Positions 23,744 through 35,667 of a DNA stretch of 64,000 nt are shown piece by piece. The notes beneath the pieces are model-generated. The model searched no databases, had not been told where the DNA came from, and saw nothing but the letters and a program-made list of their open reading frames with translations. This stretch comes from Siphonodentalium dalli (Eukaryota > Mollusca > Scaphopoda > Gadilida > Siphonodentaliidae). The stretch lies in the NCBI GenBank assembly GCA_032622095.1, contig CP136065.1, positions 240,849,530 through 240,913,529 on the forward strand, written 5' to 3'. Every line of letters starts with the position of its first letter. The stretch's first letter is position 1. Position numbers and translations under genes: made by a program.

Positions 23744-24800
23744 TTATTTGACTGAGTCGGAATCTTCGGAGTCGGAATCTGAGCCGGATCGGATGTTGGT
23801 GTAGGAGAGGCGGGTGAAGACTTCTGGTTCCATGTACTCCGGGGTCTTCGGGTGAAGTTGACCGTGTGTGGTATATTTTATATGGTGCAGATTAATCAGA
23901 TGTTGACTTTTATAAAATAATTCCCATTCTCGCATTTATTGTTTTTGGGACGTCTGCACGCCCGAATGGTAGCACAGACACGTGGTGGGTTCATATATCG
24001 CCATTACGCCCTGTTTTGGATAACTGTTTTAGTTGACTCTTTCGGACGCAGCAAGGCTATGTGTTATTGGCTTGTGTTGGGAGCTTTACTCTTTTTCTTT
24101 TTTCTTCTCTTTTCTTTTATTCTTTTTCGGTAAGGAAGTTGGTGATGGTGATGAAGAGAATTAATAGACTAACTTCTCTAACTATAAATTTATATAAAAT
24201 GCCTCTGTTTCTTCCTGTTTCTCTTATTTCTATTTTGGATGCTGTAGTTGTATCGGCAGGCTCGATATATTCAGGTGTCTTCGGGATTAAGTCGGATATG
24301 TCCCCGGCTGGCCGTGGTGAAGATGGTGGCGGAGAGTTCATCACCTGGACACACTGAGCAGGGGTCTCGACTGTGTGGGAGAAGTCGTCATGTGGAGCAT
24401 CAATTGACTTCTTCGCATTCCACCTGGCCAATCTCTCTGCGTCTAGCTCTTCTTCTTCTTGTATGATGTATTTTTCTTGTTGATGTGTCGCGTCTTCCTA
24501 GCTAACTTGGCAGTCTCCAGTCCCCTCCCCGAGAAGGGCTGTGCTGGGCCGGACTCAAGTATACACAATTAGCTGAAATCCGCCTTGGTGAGCATGGTCT
24601 ATCCAATTCACACAAGGCACAGCATGCATGTTTTCCAGCATGGTGGTCACATCTCTGGGCATTAACGGCGTTGTATTCATCGTCATCCTGAAAGCTGGAA
24701 GTCCGCACTCTCTGATGGTCGGAAAGAATGTGAATGGAAATGACTTACATAGAGAGAGTATTTGGGGTGGTCGAAAAGATCGGGTGGTCTTCTCCTTCAC
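23744..24800 (-). pseudogene. W-family repeated ORF, copy 2 (degraded, two pieces)
   Basis: 24800-24555 encodes VTTMLENMHAVPCVNW, DHAHQGGFQLI. 24431-24117 encodes DAERLARWNAKKS, ETPAQCVQVMNSPPP and IPKTPEYIEPADT, in another frame. 23935-23744 holds a second PKTPEYMEPE followed by an Asp/Ser-rich tail. The order matches copy 1, with frameshifts between blocks and an extra PKTPEY block that suggests a partial second insertion. Confidence 0.62.
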
Positions 24801-24809
24801 CCCATGGTT

Positions 24810-25480
24810 GTTGTTTTGATGTTATCTTTAATATAGCAAATCATCATGTCTGGTAAAGTTTGGGAATGGAGCCCATCGTCGGTGGAGCTTTAATACAGGG
24901 CACGGGGTGCCCGATGTATCCCTTTAAGTTGGATGTTTTGTTGTAGGTGCTGAGCGAGCCGTATTGGTGTGCTGAAATCAGGAACGTGGCCCGTGTTAGC
25001 AGGTTAAAATGGTATTAAGTTAGTTTAACCCACGTGCACTGAAAAAACAGCATTCGGAGTATTTGAGATTTATAATATACTGCCATACTATGTTCCTTTG
25101 ATAAAATAATATAAAATAAGCTTATCTGTCAATGGTATACGTCTCTCTGCAAGCACAGTGTTTGTGACTTTGTGTGTCTGTTTTTGATAAGGTATGATTT
25201 TGTTTATATATGCTCATATCTGTCATTATATTTCAGTTGATCGTGCAGTGTGATGGACTTGCACCTAGCTTATGTAGGCGTATATAGGTAATAAAATCCC
25301 GTTGTTAACATTCCTGATAGTTGGTAACAAGAGCTTGGACACGCGACGTTCTAATTACGCATGCACACTCCGCACATCCATCATTAGTGCGTAATTTCCG
25401 ACGGCTCGCCGACGTGGTTGCACTTCTATTATTGGGGGTTTGATTGTAATTATTGGGGGTTTGGAGGTGACAGTTAACCC
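24810..25480. other. No gene recognised
   Basis: Spacer upstream of a P MITE; nothing identifiable on either strand. Confidence 0.4.
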
Positions 25481-25487
25481 TTTACCC

Positions 25488-25933
25488 AACAAAACGGCCC
25501 CAAACGCCCAGATAAAGCTTCAACAGCTTAAAATATCTTCGGTCTGTCTCAATAACACCATACAAATATGGATATCATTGGAACCGGTTCATTGACCACA
25601 TTGTGATGGTTACAGTTATGCCCTGTGCCAATGCATTCTCTTATATATGCGAGTCGACCATAGGTCGCCTCGCATATATAAGAGAATGCATTGGCCTAAA
25701 ATATAATTTTTTTAACACTTTTTACCATGTTTTCTTACATTCTTTAACAATTTTATAATTTTTTCTTACATTTTTTAACAATTTTTATAATATTTTTCTA
25801 CATTTTTTGACAATTTTATCATTTTTAATATGTGTTAAGCCAATGCATTCTCTTATATATGCGAGGCGACATATGGTCGACTCGTATATATAAGAGAATG
25901 CATTGGCACAGGGCCGTTCTGTTGGGTAAAGGG
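25488..25933 (+). mobile_element. P-family TTAA MITE, copy 3 (longest)
   Basis: TTAA at 25484-25487 and 25934-25937. The T-rich spacer between the two palindromes is expanded by about 60 bases through repeats of TTTTTTCTTACATTTTTTAACA, making this copy 446 bp versus ~390. Confidence 0.9.
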
Positions 25934-26060
25934 TTAACACCGGCGGATCCACGAACCAACGAACAAGTCATAAATGGCTGAGTCCCGAAAATAAACTGAT
26001 ACCAAATTCACAATCACAATCGCTCGGACACACAGAGAGCACGGATCACCAGCCCACAGA

Positions 26061-27245
26061 ATGAACACACCACGGAGAATCCCAGATGTGGCAAACATGC
26101 TGGAACGAATGCATGCTGCACCTTGTGTGAACTGGACTTTCCACGCTCGCCAAGTCGGATTTCAGATGATTTTGGATTTCCAGTCCGACCCGGCACAGCC
26201 ATTATACAGTACCAGTCAAAAGAAGGGGTATATTAAGCGCGCTATTTTCACATACTATTGCAAGTGGAAACGCTTATAAGTGCGCCGCTTGCGATAATAT
26301 TGCAATATTTTGCGCTTAATATCGCAATATTTCGCGCTTAATATTGCGATATTGCGCGCTAAATACTGCCACATCTTGAGCTCAAAATTGTGACATTTAA
26401 AGAAATTTATTGCTTCTAATATATTGTTTGGCATAAATAGAGACAATATTTTAGATTTGTATATAACTATAGTTGTAAATGCTATATGTACACTATGAGT
26501 ACACTATATGTACAGTATTTATCTAATATAAATATAACACTAATGGTTCTGTATGAAAGTTTGTCGCGCTCAATATTGCAAAATGCGCGCTCTAAATAGT
26601 CTGCGCTCAATATCGCAATAATAAGCGCGACAGGTTTTTGGTATTGCGCTATAATCGCGCCGTTTTCGAAATTAAGCGCGCTCAATATCGCAATAAAAGC
26701 GCGCCTCAATATACCACTTCTTCTGACTGATACTGTAGGAGACTCCAAATCAGCCAGGAAATCTCGTAAAAGAAAGAAGACGCCACCCAGGAAGAAGAGG
26801 GACGTCGAGCGGATGGCCGCATGGAAAAAGAGGAAGTCGACCAGATGGCACACCAGGCGATAACTCGTATCAGAGATATACATACACAGCTTCACTTGGT
26901 GACGGACCACCACCACGGATAGATACGGACACCTCCCACCAGGCGATACCTCGTAGCCGAGATATACATGCACAGTTTCAATTTGTGATGGACTCACCAC
27001 CACGGATAGATGCGGACACCTCCCACTTCACCCGAAGACTCCGGGGTACATCGAACCAGAGTCTTCAACTGCAACATCCGATATCGACTCCGACGCACCA
27101 ACATCCGATTTCCACCCCGAAGCAGCAATATCCGATTCCGACTCCAAAGCACCAACAGGGTCCGTGCTGGACCGAAATTTGCTTTTGCCAAATAATTTGC
27201 GAAATGCAAATATTTTTTGCCAAATTCGTTTAGAATTTGCCAAAT
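26061..27245 (+). pseudogene. W-family repeated ORF, copy 4, split by a MITE
   Basis: The N-terminal block reads VANMLERMHAAPCVNW, HARQVGFQMILDFQSDPAQP up to 26204. It resumes at 26738 with SARKSRKRKKTPPRKKRDVE and RMAAWKKRKS, then stops. A later segment in a shifted frame (27030-27245) gives HPKTPGYIEPESS, three Asp/Ser repeats (SDIDSD-like) and a C-terminus ending YYH-stop. The 529-bp TA-flanked element at 26207-26735 interrupts it between DPAQP and the basic patch. This copy is the plus-strand counterpart of 13440-14620, and similarity continues downstream to ~27540. Confidence 0.65.
26207..26735. mobile_element. Tc1/mariner-like MITE (529 bp) inside W copy 4
   Basis: The left end CAGTACCAGTCAAAAGAAGG and the right end, inverse CAGTATCAGTCAGAAGAAGT, are flanked by TA on both sides (26205-26206, 26736-26737). 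CAGT ends and a TA duplication fit Tc1/mariner. The interior is built of repeated GCGC and AATATTGC words with no coding capacity. Confidence 0.85.
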
Positions 27246-27540
27246 ATTATCACTGATAGTATCATTTTCTGCAACCTTGATTGAGTCTTATGTTTCGACA
27301 CTCGCGGTTTGATATCGATAGAAAAGCAGTTAGTTAATGGTTATACTCTCATTTATATTGTGGTTTATCATACAACAATAAACCAATCACCGAACAATAC
27401 AATGGTAGAAACGTTGCTTCGTCAGAAGGTAGCATCACAAGAGGATTAGCTATGTAAACATCACCATCACACTAAATACGGGTAATCCCTCCATCTATCG
27501 ATACTAATGCTATTAATCAATTAATTGCCCAAATATTATG
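27246..27540 (+). repeat. W-family 3' flank
   Basis: The 27430-27540 part is the inverse of 13230-13370 (GAGGATTAGCTATGTAAA, GTAATCCCTCCATC). 27246-27430 is not clearly shared. Confidence 0.65.
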
Positions 27541-27875
27541 CTAAACAACGTCAACTATAGTTTTAAATTGCCCAAAACCTGTAATTTATCAACATTTTAT
27601 TCGACAAAATTTGGCCGTTTGTCAATTATCTGACACCAAAAAGCCACTTGAATTTAGAGTTATCCATCTTAATCCGCAATTTGGTCCGAGATCGTCTTCT
27701 CGTCGACTTTTTTACCAGTCCACTAAAAAGTACCGGCGGTGAAAAATAATAGATTTAAAAAATCGATATCTGATCACTCTGATATTTGATGTGTGGGTCC
27801 CTCGACTCGAATCAAATATGTTTTACCCCAGAAGCCAAAGAAATAGTAATTTGCGAGCCATACTTCGGATTATGC
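27515..27875 (+). mobile_element. R-family TTAA MITE, partial copy
   Basis: TTTAAATTGCCCAAAACC, AGAGTTATCCATCTT, AAAATCGATATCTGATCACT and GAATCAAATATGTTTTACCC follow the order seen in the R copies at 31156, 33644 and 39713. Clean termini are not visible. Confidence 0.75.
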
Positions 27876-27879
27876 ATCT

Positions 27880-28327
27880 TTGGTGATAAACTCGTCGACA
27901 TATCATATACACAATGTTACAATGGAAGTTCGTCGTTAATGATTGGGCTTTCGTAATAAAGATCAGTAAGCGTTCATTACCGCTATTAAATAGGTAAGTT
28001 AGCTTCAATGTGTTTGGTCTGTTATATTAATACGGCTCTATATATCTTAATCTCAGTACTAAACAATAAGTAATATATGGCTAGTCTCGTGGAAATGATT
28101 CTGCCCCAGTAACATAATATTTTCTGCTTTATTTTTAAGTTCGTTGGGTACAATCCTATCTCCCCATAGACGAATGCGAATTAAATACGAGTAGGGCAGT
28201 GAACAAGAGCGTAGCCGTGTCGAGAATAATTCATGTATATAACTATAGAGAACATTTGGGTCTATGCCATGCATACAGTCGTGTTCCAGAGACTGAATGC
28301 AACGAGCTGCTCATGTGGCGGTGAACT
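27880..28327. other. No gene recognised
   Basis: Spacer between an R and a P MITE; small frames only. Confidence 0.4.
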
Positions 28328-28330
28328 TAA

Positions 28331-28722
28331 CCCTTTACCCAACAAACCGGCCAAAACCGGCCAAATAAAGCTTCAACAGCCTAAAATATCTTCGGTCTGT
28401 CTCAATAGAACCATACAAATATGGATATCATTGGAACCGGCTCCTTGACCATATTGTGATAGTTACAGTTATGCCCTGTGCCAATGCATTCTCTTATATG
28501 TGTGAGTCGACCATAGGTCGCCTCGCATATATAAGAGAATGCATTGGCCTAAACAAAATCTTTTTTTAACACTTTTTACCATTTTTTCTTACATTCTTTA
28601 ACAATTTTATAATTTTTAATGTGTTAAGCCAATGCATTCTCTTATATATGCGAGTCGACCATATGTCGACTCGCATATATAAGAGAATGCATTGTCACAG
28701 GGCCGTTCTGTTGGGTAAAGGG
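28331..28722 (+). mobile_element. P-family TTAA MITE, copy 4
   Basis: TTAA at 28327-28330 and 28723-28726. The second palindrome is perfect around GAGTCGACCATATGTCGACTC, showing the intended self-complementarity most clearly. Confidence 0.9.
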
Positions 28723-28726
28723 TTAA

Positions 28727-29704
28727 ACATATAGCGACGCACACCATAACAAACGATGATGGACTTCCAGTGTATTTATACCACGAGTGAGCACAGAGCT
28801 AGATGAGCTGGTATGGGAACATGGCATGCAGGAGTTCATTCTTGTAAATTCCACCGCAGATCTGACACACAAGATTGTTACAGTATACGTAGTCTTGTTT
28901 ACTATATAGCAGAGCAAGATACCTGGGTTACGCTCGTGGCGGCGACTGGACGGAAGAATTTGCCACATGATCATGGGGTCTTAGATGTGTAGGAGTTGGG
29001 TCAATCTCGGCGAGAATATGGCCGAACATCAAAGCCGAACATCAAAGCCTCCACCAGACGCATTTTATAATATGAACTGACAGACGTGTTCACTTTATGC
29101 GAAGTGTATATTTAGAAGGAAAAGAAGGAAAAGCCTATATTAGTGTAAACATATTTTTATTTCCAAATCCAAACAAATAACATAATATATAGATGACACA
29201 TATAAGAAAAATAGAAGTGTTCATATATGGAAACGATGATCAGCCAACTAGCCCGAGGGCTTATATGAAATCTTTGGCTGCAATCCCGTCCTCAATAAGT
29301 GAGGAAGGGGTATAGTTCAGACAGGAGGGGTTGAAATAATGGTGTTCGGAGAGTTGGAGATACGTAAGAGAATTTGAGTTAAGGATGGAAAAAGGGAAGA
29401 AGATATTGTTAGGGATAGCAGGAGGCAGACGGAGAGAAGAGAGAGGAAGAGGGAGAGAGATGGGAGATGAAATAGATGAAAAGAGGGGGACATATGAAGT
29501 CGTGGGTTGTTTTCAATGATTGGGTTGTTGCGTGAGTAAAAACTGATGCTCGTATACAGTAGTCGTTATGCGTCAAGCCTGTATTATATATGATCGGACG
29601 CAGAGCACACCATCCAACTTCCCTTTGCACCATCAGAGAAACAAATAGCTATTCATAAAGATGAATTGTGGACATTAATCACTAGAACACAGCTGGTTCG
29701 ACCT
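28727..29704. other. No gene recognised
   Basis: 29400-29480 is GA-rich (AGAGAGGAAGAGGGAGAGAG). GAACATCAAAGCC is tandemly doubled at ~29024-29048. No coding signal is convincing. Confidence 0.4.
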
Positions 29705-29708
29705 TTAA

Positions 29709-30080
29709 CCCTTTACCCAACAAATCGGCCAAAACCGGCCAAATAAAGCTTCAACAGCCTAAAATATCTTCGGTCTGTCTCAATAGAACCATACAAATAT
29801 GGATATCATTGGAACCGGCTCCTTGACCACATTGTGATAGTCACAGTTATGCCCTGTGCCAATGCATTCTCTTATATATGCGAGTCGACCATAGGAGAAT
29901 GCATTGGCCTAAAAAAATCTTTTTTTAACACTTTTTACCATTTATTCTTACATTCTTTAACAATTTTATAATTTTTAATGTGTTAACCAATGCATTCTCT
30001 TATATATGCGAGGCGACCTATGGTCGACTCGCATATATAAGAGAATGCATTGGCACAGGGCCCTTCTGTTGGGTAAAGGG
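29709..30080 (+). mobile_element. P-family TTAA MITE, copy 5 (first palindrome broken)
   Basis: TTAA at 29705-29708 and 30081-30084. The first palindrome has lost about 18 bases: CGACCATAGG joins directly to AGAATGCATTGGCC near 29895, so its right arm is shortened. The second palindrome is intact. Confidence 0.9.
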
Positions 30081-30084
30081 TTAA

Positions 30085-31151
30085 GTGTCGTATCTGAGTA
30101 GATTAGTATATACGCCTTATATTTAGTTATAACAGCTCCCCGAACCTTGCATCCCCTCAAAACTCGACAAATCTCACGTTCTTGCTCAATGAAACTCGCT
30201 TTTATATTTGAGTGTTATCAATGGTAGCACAGCACGCCCACAAAGTACGGGCGATGTAAGATACCTTTATATCAGCAGGTATGATAACCAGTGTGAGCGC
30301 AATTAAAACATACTTCTTCTCAATCTATCAAACGTGGATATAGAGATTTTTGGCGTTGTTTTGGATCACGGCCATGCAACCTTCTAATTCAATTTATGTA
30401 CACGCATATTTGTCCAGACCTTGTACTGGGGAAGAAGGGGGTCATTGTGAATAGACACTGATACTTGGAGTGTTGCCTGTAGATAATTTCATTCATCTCA
30501 TCATCGTCTGAGTTCAGCTGTCGTGCTCTAGTTCTCACAACTTGTTCCAATCTCTTCCAGAGCGCACCAGTCATACTTCCTTTCTGACTCTGTCACCGGC
30601 TGGGTACTAGTTTCAGTTTCTATATTTAGCGCAGGGTTTTCCGAACAAAATGGCGAAAACCGATAGCACCAAAGTCAAATTTCCTATGTGCTTTGAGAAC
30701 GATTCCCGCACTAAAAACTTAATGACAGAATGGAGGATCAGAGCGATAGTTTTGTTGACGATTTTCGCAAGCAACTCATCAAAATTGGAGCAAATTAGAA
30801 CTCTTGTGTCTGACTTGCCATGCGTGTTGTCGTCCATGTGCGTTTTGACTTTTGTGCTGATAAAATAATCGGAGAACCGAATCACACCGTTTCGAAATAT
30901 AGTTCTTCGGTTTTAGTGGGACTTTTCAAACTTAATGTTCAAAATGTATACAAATTTTGTTCGATATTTTGTGTGCTTAACAATAGCAGCATTTTGCTCT
31001 GTTCGCTTAGTATATATCTTATTTTCGCGGAAGTCCACCAAATGTGGGTGAAATGTCGCCGGCAGCGGTATTACCGAGTTATCAAGGGAGGTAAACCCTG
31101 CATGGAGTTTGAACTTGTTCGTGGGTTCGTAAATTCGCGCGGCTGTCGCTA
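30085..31151. other. No gene recognised
   Basis: Overlapping frames lie on opposite strands at 30613-30885 and 30820-31155. Neither has a recognisable domain. Composition is slightly richer in GC around 30640-30860, so a transposon coding remnant cannot be excluded. Confidence 0.4.
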
Positions 31152-31155
31152 TTAA

Positions 31156-31610
31156 ATGTACTCAATCCGACCAGACGGTCCTCACATCATCAAGATATAA
31201 CAACAACAACATTTCTTCAAAATACACTTTAGTTATCAGAATCGATTAATTGCAACAAAATAATGCTAACCACTATCAACTATGGTACAAAATTTCCCAA
31301 AACGTGTTATTTATGAACATTTTGTTCAACGAAATATGGCCGTATTATGACTTGAGTATCACGAAATTTGGCCGTATTACCACTTGATTTTAGAGTTATC
31401 CATCTTCATCTGCAATGTTGTACGAGACCGTCCGTTTGACGACGTTTTTCTGGGCATCAAATAATTGCACATCTCGAGAAATAACAAACTTCAAAAATCG
31501 ATATCTGATCACTCTGAACTTTGATGGGTGGGTTCCTCGACCCGAATCAAATATGTTTTTCACCAGAAGCCAAAGAAATAGTAAGGAGCGTTAATTTGGA
31601 TAATCCATCT
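31156..31610 (+). mobile_element. R-family TTAA MITE (455 bp)
   Basis: Flanked by TTAA at 31152-31155 and 31611-31614. It begins ATGTACTCAATCCGACCAGA and holds a single copy of the monomer (GACGGTCC..CATCATCAAGATA) that is tandemly amplified in the 33644 copy. It ends with GAGCGTTAATTTGG..CCATCT. No transposase. Confidence 0.8.
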
Positions 31611-31614
31611 TTAA

Positions 31615-33230
31615 CAAGAAAACCATAGTCAGAAATGGTAACGCCCACAAGATCATATTATTAGGCATATATAAAATTGATTGGAGATTTAATGTAGTGA
31701 TTGTGAAAAGGGTGTATGTAGGGCACGGCTATGTAGTTGATTATACGTAATTTTGTTTGCATGCGTGTATAGTGTGCGCTTGGTCAGAAAGCATGTGAAA
31801 ACATTTTTTAAATCGGACGTGCCAAACTAAAGTTATGATCATTGTGAGATATTCACAGGCCATACGTCACGTATGATATGTGTTCACAAAGGGTGCATAC
31901 GTTCCAATTGGTTTAAAGGTTCGTCGCCAAACATGCAACGGCATTGCATTGATACACCAATAACCACACCAATGCCAAAAAGTGATGAACGCCTTGACGA
32001 TTGACACGTTTTTATGTTATTTGTTCTAATTGATATTAGAAGAGAGCTCAGAAGAGTGCATGCAATAATAATCAGGCTAATCTTTGTTACACGGTTAATG
32101 TACGCAAATACCGAGTACGCTTCTAATCACATTTGTCCATTCAAGTACGCAAATAAATACTGGTTTCCGATTAACATATTATTATTTTTTTTAAATACCG
32201 ACAGAAGCCAACCTACTTCGACTGAACACTGAATGGTTTACAAATAACATCGAGACTCATTATCAATAAGTACCACCATTTTAATTGAACATTCTAAACT
32301 CTTACTCATTGCCATCAACAGTATTTTCAGGACAACCTTGTTTTATTTAATCTTACTTATATAGTGCATTTACTGATGCTTCATACTTAATGATTATTAG
32401 GAATGTCCATGATACAATATATTTGTCATGTGTCCTTGTTTGTCTATTTTTGTATTTTTCTGTTTGGACCCAATAAAATAGGCTGTGCCTGAGTTTTGGG
32501 TCCAATTCATAGTTAATGAATAATCATATTTAAACAAAAATAAGTACCACAAGTACAAGTACCATAAGTAAACCACAAATTTCGCTAAGTCCATACAATG
32601 GTGGAACACACATTTTGTTTAAGAAATGTGCAAAACCTAGAGAGGAATTGACTAAAACAACAAGAAATCCCTTCATTTTTCTTAGTTTTTTAAATAAATA
32701 TAAGACCATAAAAAATGGATTTGAAATAATTTTGAGAAATTGAGGCTACGAAATTAGATAAACTCCAAATTTTGGAGGCACATAACTAAAAAAAAACACA
32801 TCCCGTTCCAAAAACAGTTTTGGATTTTGAATTAGATTTCCAATTTTGGGGTAAAAATAATTATTTCATTTTACAAATTACATTTTGTTTTTGCTATTTT
32901 CGAAAAAAAAAAACCGTTAACACTGAATACATGTTCGAACAACGGGAAGAAATATCAATAATTTCGCAGTTCGGTTTCATCACGAGCTTGAAATGCATTG
33001 TGTTATCGAGTGTAGCGACAAAATACAGCTAGTACGTTTGAACACATTTAGCTCGAAATCATCATCGAAAAAGACCCCCATTAACCCTATAAATATGCAC
33101 GTGCGTATCATGCTGCATCATATACGACCTAGTCCTCTTCTAAAAATGTCCCTTGTCCCTATATATGAATCACTGTCGCTGGAGGGTTCAGTTACTACGT
33201 TTTCCGATTTGTGAAGGTTTATATATTTTT
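31615..33230. other. No gene recognised
   Basis: AT-rich, with small frames at 32014-32232 and 32820-33032 that have no recognisable motif. 31320-31370 belongs to the R element. No dispersed repeat shared with the rest of the window was noticed. Confidence 0.4.
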
Positions 33231-33235
33231 TTACC

Positions 33236-33310
33236 CTGTGCCAATGCATTCTCTTATATATGCGAGTCGACCATAGGTCGCCTCGTATATATAAGAGAAT
33301 TCATTGGCTT
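33236..33310 (+). repeat. P-family palindrome, solo
   Basis: CCCTGTGCCAATGCATTCTC through GAATTCATTGGCTTAAC is one of the two P-element palindromes without element termini. Confidence 0.85.
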
Positions 33311-33643
33311 AACAATTTTTTATCATGTTTTTTAAATAAATGTTTCTTACAATTTTTAGGAAATAAAATTAAAAAAACATCCATTACCCTGCAGGGAGCC
33401 CCACACATATATAGAAGCACATAGAAGAGTGTCGTCTGCTCATGTTTGTCTGGGGCTCTGTATGGGTGAAATTATAAAATTTAAAACCAGGAACCAGTCT
33501 ATTCAACAAGAGACATTGAGAGTCGCAAAAGCAATGACAGACGACAGCTAGCTAACAAGTTTGATTAATTAAACAATTATACCAACTTTGGGACACAATT
33601 ATGTTGTCATAATGTGCTTTTACTTCGATGAAATAGAAACTAA

Positions 33644-34595
33644 AAGATACACTATCCGATCAGACGGTCCCCATATCATCAAGATACGACAACGCCAACA
33701 CTATCCGATCAGACGGTCCCCATATCATCAAGATACGACAACGCCAACACTATCCGATCAGACGGTACCCATATCGGTACCCATATCATCAAGATACGAC
33801 AACGCCAACACTATCCGATCAGACGTCCCCATATCATCAAGATACGACAACGCCAATACTATCCGATCAGACGGTACCCATATCATCAAGATACGACAAC
33901 GCCAACACTATCCGATCCGACGGTACCCATATCATCAAGATACGACAACGCCAATACTATCCGATCCGACGGTACCCATATCATCAAGATACGACAACGC
34001 CAACACTATCCGATCAGACGTCCCCATATCATCAAGATACGACAACGCCAATACTATCCGATCAGACGGTACCCATATCATCAAGATACGACAACGCCAA
34101 CACTATCCGATCCGACGGTACCCATATCATCAAGATACGACAACGCCAACACTATCCGATCAGACGGTACCCATATCATCAAGATACGACAACGCCAACA
34201 TATTTTTCAAAATACGCTTTAGTTATCATAATCGATTTATTGAAACAAAATAATGTTTACCGCTGTCAACTATGGTATAAAATTTCCCAAAACTTTTATT
34301 CAACATATTTTCAACAAACCATGGCCGTATTATCACTTAAGTATCACGAAATTTGGCCGTATTATCATTAGATTTTAGAGTTATCCATCTTCATCAGCAA
34401 TTTTGTCAGAGACCATCCGTTTGATGGCGTGTTTCTGGGCCACATTTAATTGCACATCTCGAGAAAGAACAAACTTCAAAAATCGATATCTGATCACTCT
34501 GAGCTTTGATAGGTGCATGGGCTCGAATCAAATATGTTTTTCCCCCGAAGCCAAAGAAATAGTAATTTGGGAGCGTTAATTCGAATAGAGTACCT
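33644..34595 (+). mobile_element. R-family TTAA MITE enlarged by an internal array (952 bp)
   Basis: The right end GAGTACCT abuts TTAA (34596-34599). The left end AAGATACACTATCC follows CTAA (33640-33643), a decayed TTAA. The right ~390 bp match other R copies; the left part is the 49-bp array. The 221-codon frame 33588-34253 is a by-product of the array. Confidence 0.8.
33651..34197 (+). repeat. 49-bp tandem repeat, ~11 copies
   Basis: ACTATCCGATCAGACGG, CATATCATCAAGATACGACA and ACGCCAAC recur every 49 bases (33651, 33700, ...). Variants GACGTCCCC, CAGACGGTACC and CCGACGGTACC recur in the same order after 195 bases (33821 and 34016), so a four-monomer block has been duplicated. Confidence 0.93.
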
Positions 34596-34599
34596 TTAA

Positions 34600-35667
34600 A
34601 CTTCAAACACGAATTGCCCAAAAAATCGCGTATTAGACTGGTCCTTGTGGCTGCCATGGTCCGATCGCCTGATTCGTACACCGTTAGAAAAGAGGCAAAT
34701 GAACGAAGCTGAAGAACCAGTAGTTTTAGAACCAAAATTACCTGCAACTACCGCTGTTTTGGTTCTTGAGAATTGAAGTACCAAAAGTGGATGACAACGA
34801 CATCGATGATGATGTTGATGATGATGACTATGACGGTGACAACGATGAAGATTATGATAATGATTACAAAAATATTTCTTATTTGGTTCTTCGTCAACCA
34901 AGAACCAATTGGTTCTTTGTTTGGTTCTTCAATAAATGGGTAAAGAACCAATTGGTTCTTCGACTGTGAAGAACCAACTCGGTTGGTTCCGCCAGTGGGA
35001 CAGCTTGTAGAACCAACTAAGCTTGTCTGGTTTCCCACATTATTTGCTGCTTGATAACATGACCCGTTCTGCATCACTGTCACGCAGCTACATCAATAAC
35101 GTTTAGATCAATTTTAAAACAATCTACGTGTCATAATATCGAACGGCATGTTTTATCTATACTCGATAAGCTATATCTGACACTGTTCAGTCTGCTTGTT
35201 CTACAGTTTTATACATAGCCGTGTCACGTGTGTAGCCATGCAGGAATTTATTGCGATGAGCTCGCTGTTATGGCGACATTTTGATTATCTGCCCGACGGC
35301 TAACACACCTGACTTCATCATCAAGAGCTATCGAGATCGATGGGTGGAAATAGTGCCAAGTTAGTCTAATCACTCCTATAAATTTCATCACTACCTACCG
35401 CGGATGCACGGAAACAAATCATGACAGCGAGCCTTCTTTTCACTGCGATGCAATGGTTCCTTCTTCGTGGTTAAAGGAATTTCAAACTCGTGGTGAAATT
35501 ACTTTGCATATTGAAACACGAGGTTATATACACAGCTATTGAAAGACAGAAACAACATTAATTGATAGGTTACTCCTCAGAGTGCAACAGTCGGGTGGCT
35601 GCTGCCAGTGGTAGCGCATCGCGGTGGAATCAAGCTCGTTAATAAACCAACATTACGCGCGGTCAGC
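34600..35667. other. 5' flank / presumed 5' UTR and promoter region of PRKG1
   Basis: 34780-34870 is GAT/GAC-rich simple sequence. 34890-35020 carries AAGAACCA/TGGTTCTT repeats, including the 18-base palindrome AAGAACCAATTGGTTCTT. From ~35050 to the exon the sequence looks single-copy within this window. A TTATATACA string at ~35525 could serve as a TATA-like element ~140 bases before the start codon, but this is weak. No CpG-island-like composition is obvious. Confidence 0.4.
34890..35022. repeat. Cluster of AAGAACCA/TGGTTCTT inverted motifs
   Basis: The octamer TGGTTCTT and its complement recur about nine times in ~130 bases. Two occurrences form the palindrome AGAACCAATTGGTTCT (34901-34916 and ~34944-34959). 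The cluster could form alternative hairpins and may be the eroded end of a foldback element. Confidence 0.6.

Noticed and set aside
33588..34253. 221-codon frame with repeated SSRYDNAN
   Set aside because: It coincides with the 49-bp array inside an R-family MITE; frame shifts with each monomer give a mixed repeat, not a protein domain.
35608..35667. Upstream extension of the PRKG1 start
   Set aside because: The frame is open but begins with GTG and has no similarity to PKG, whereas MGTLRDLQ at 35668 matches the family start.
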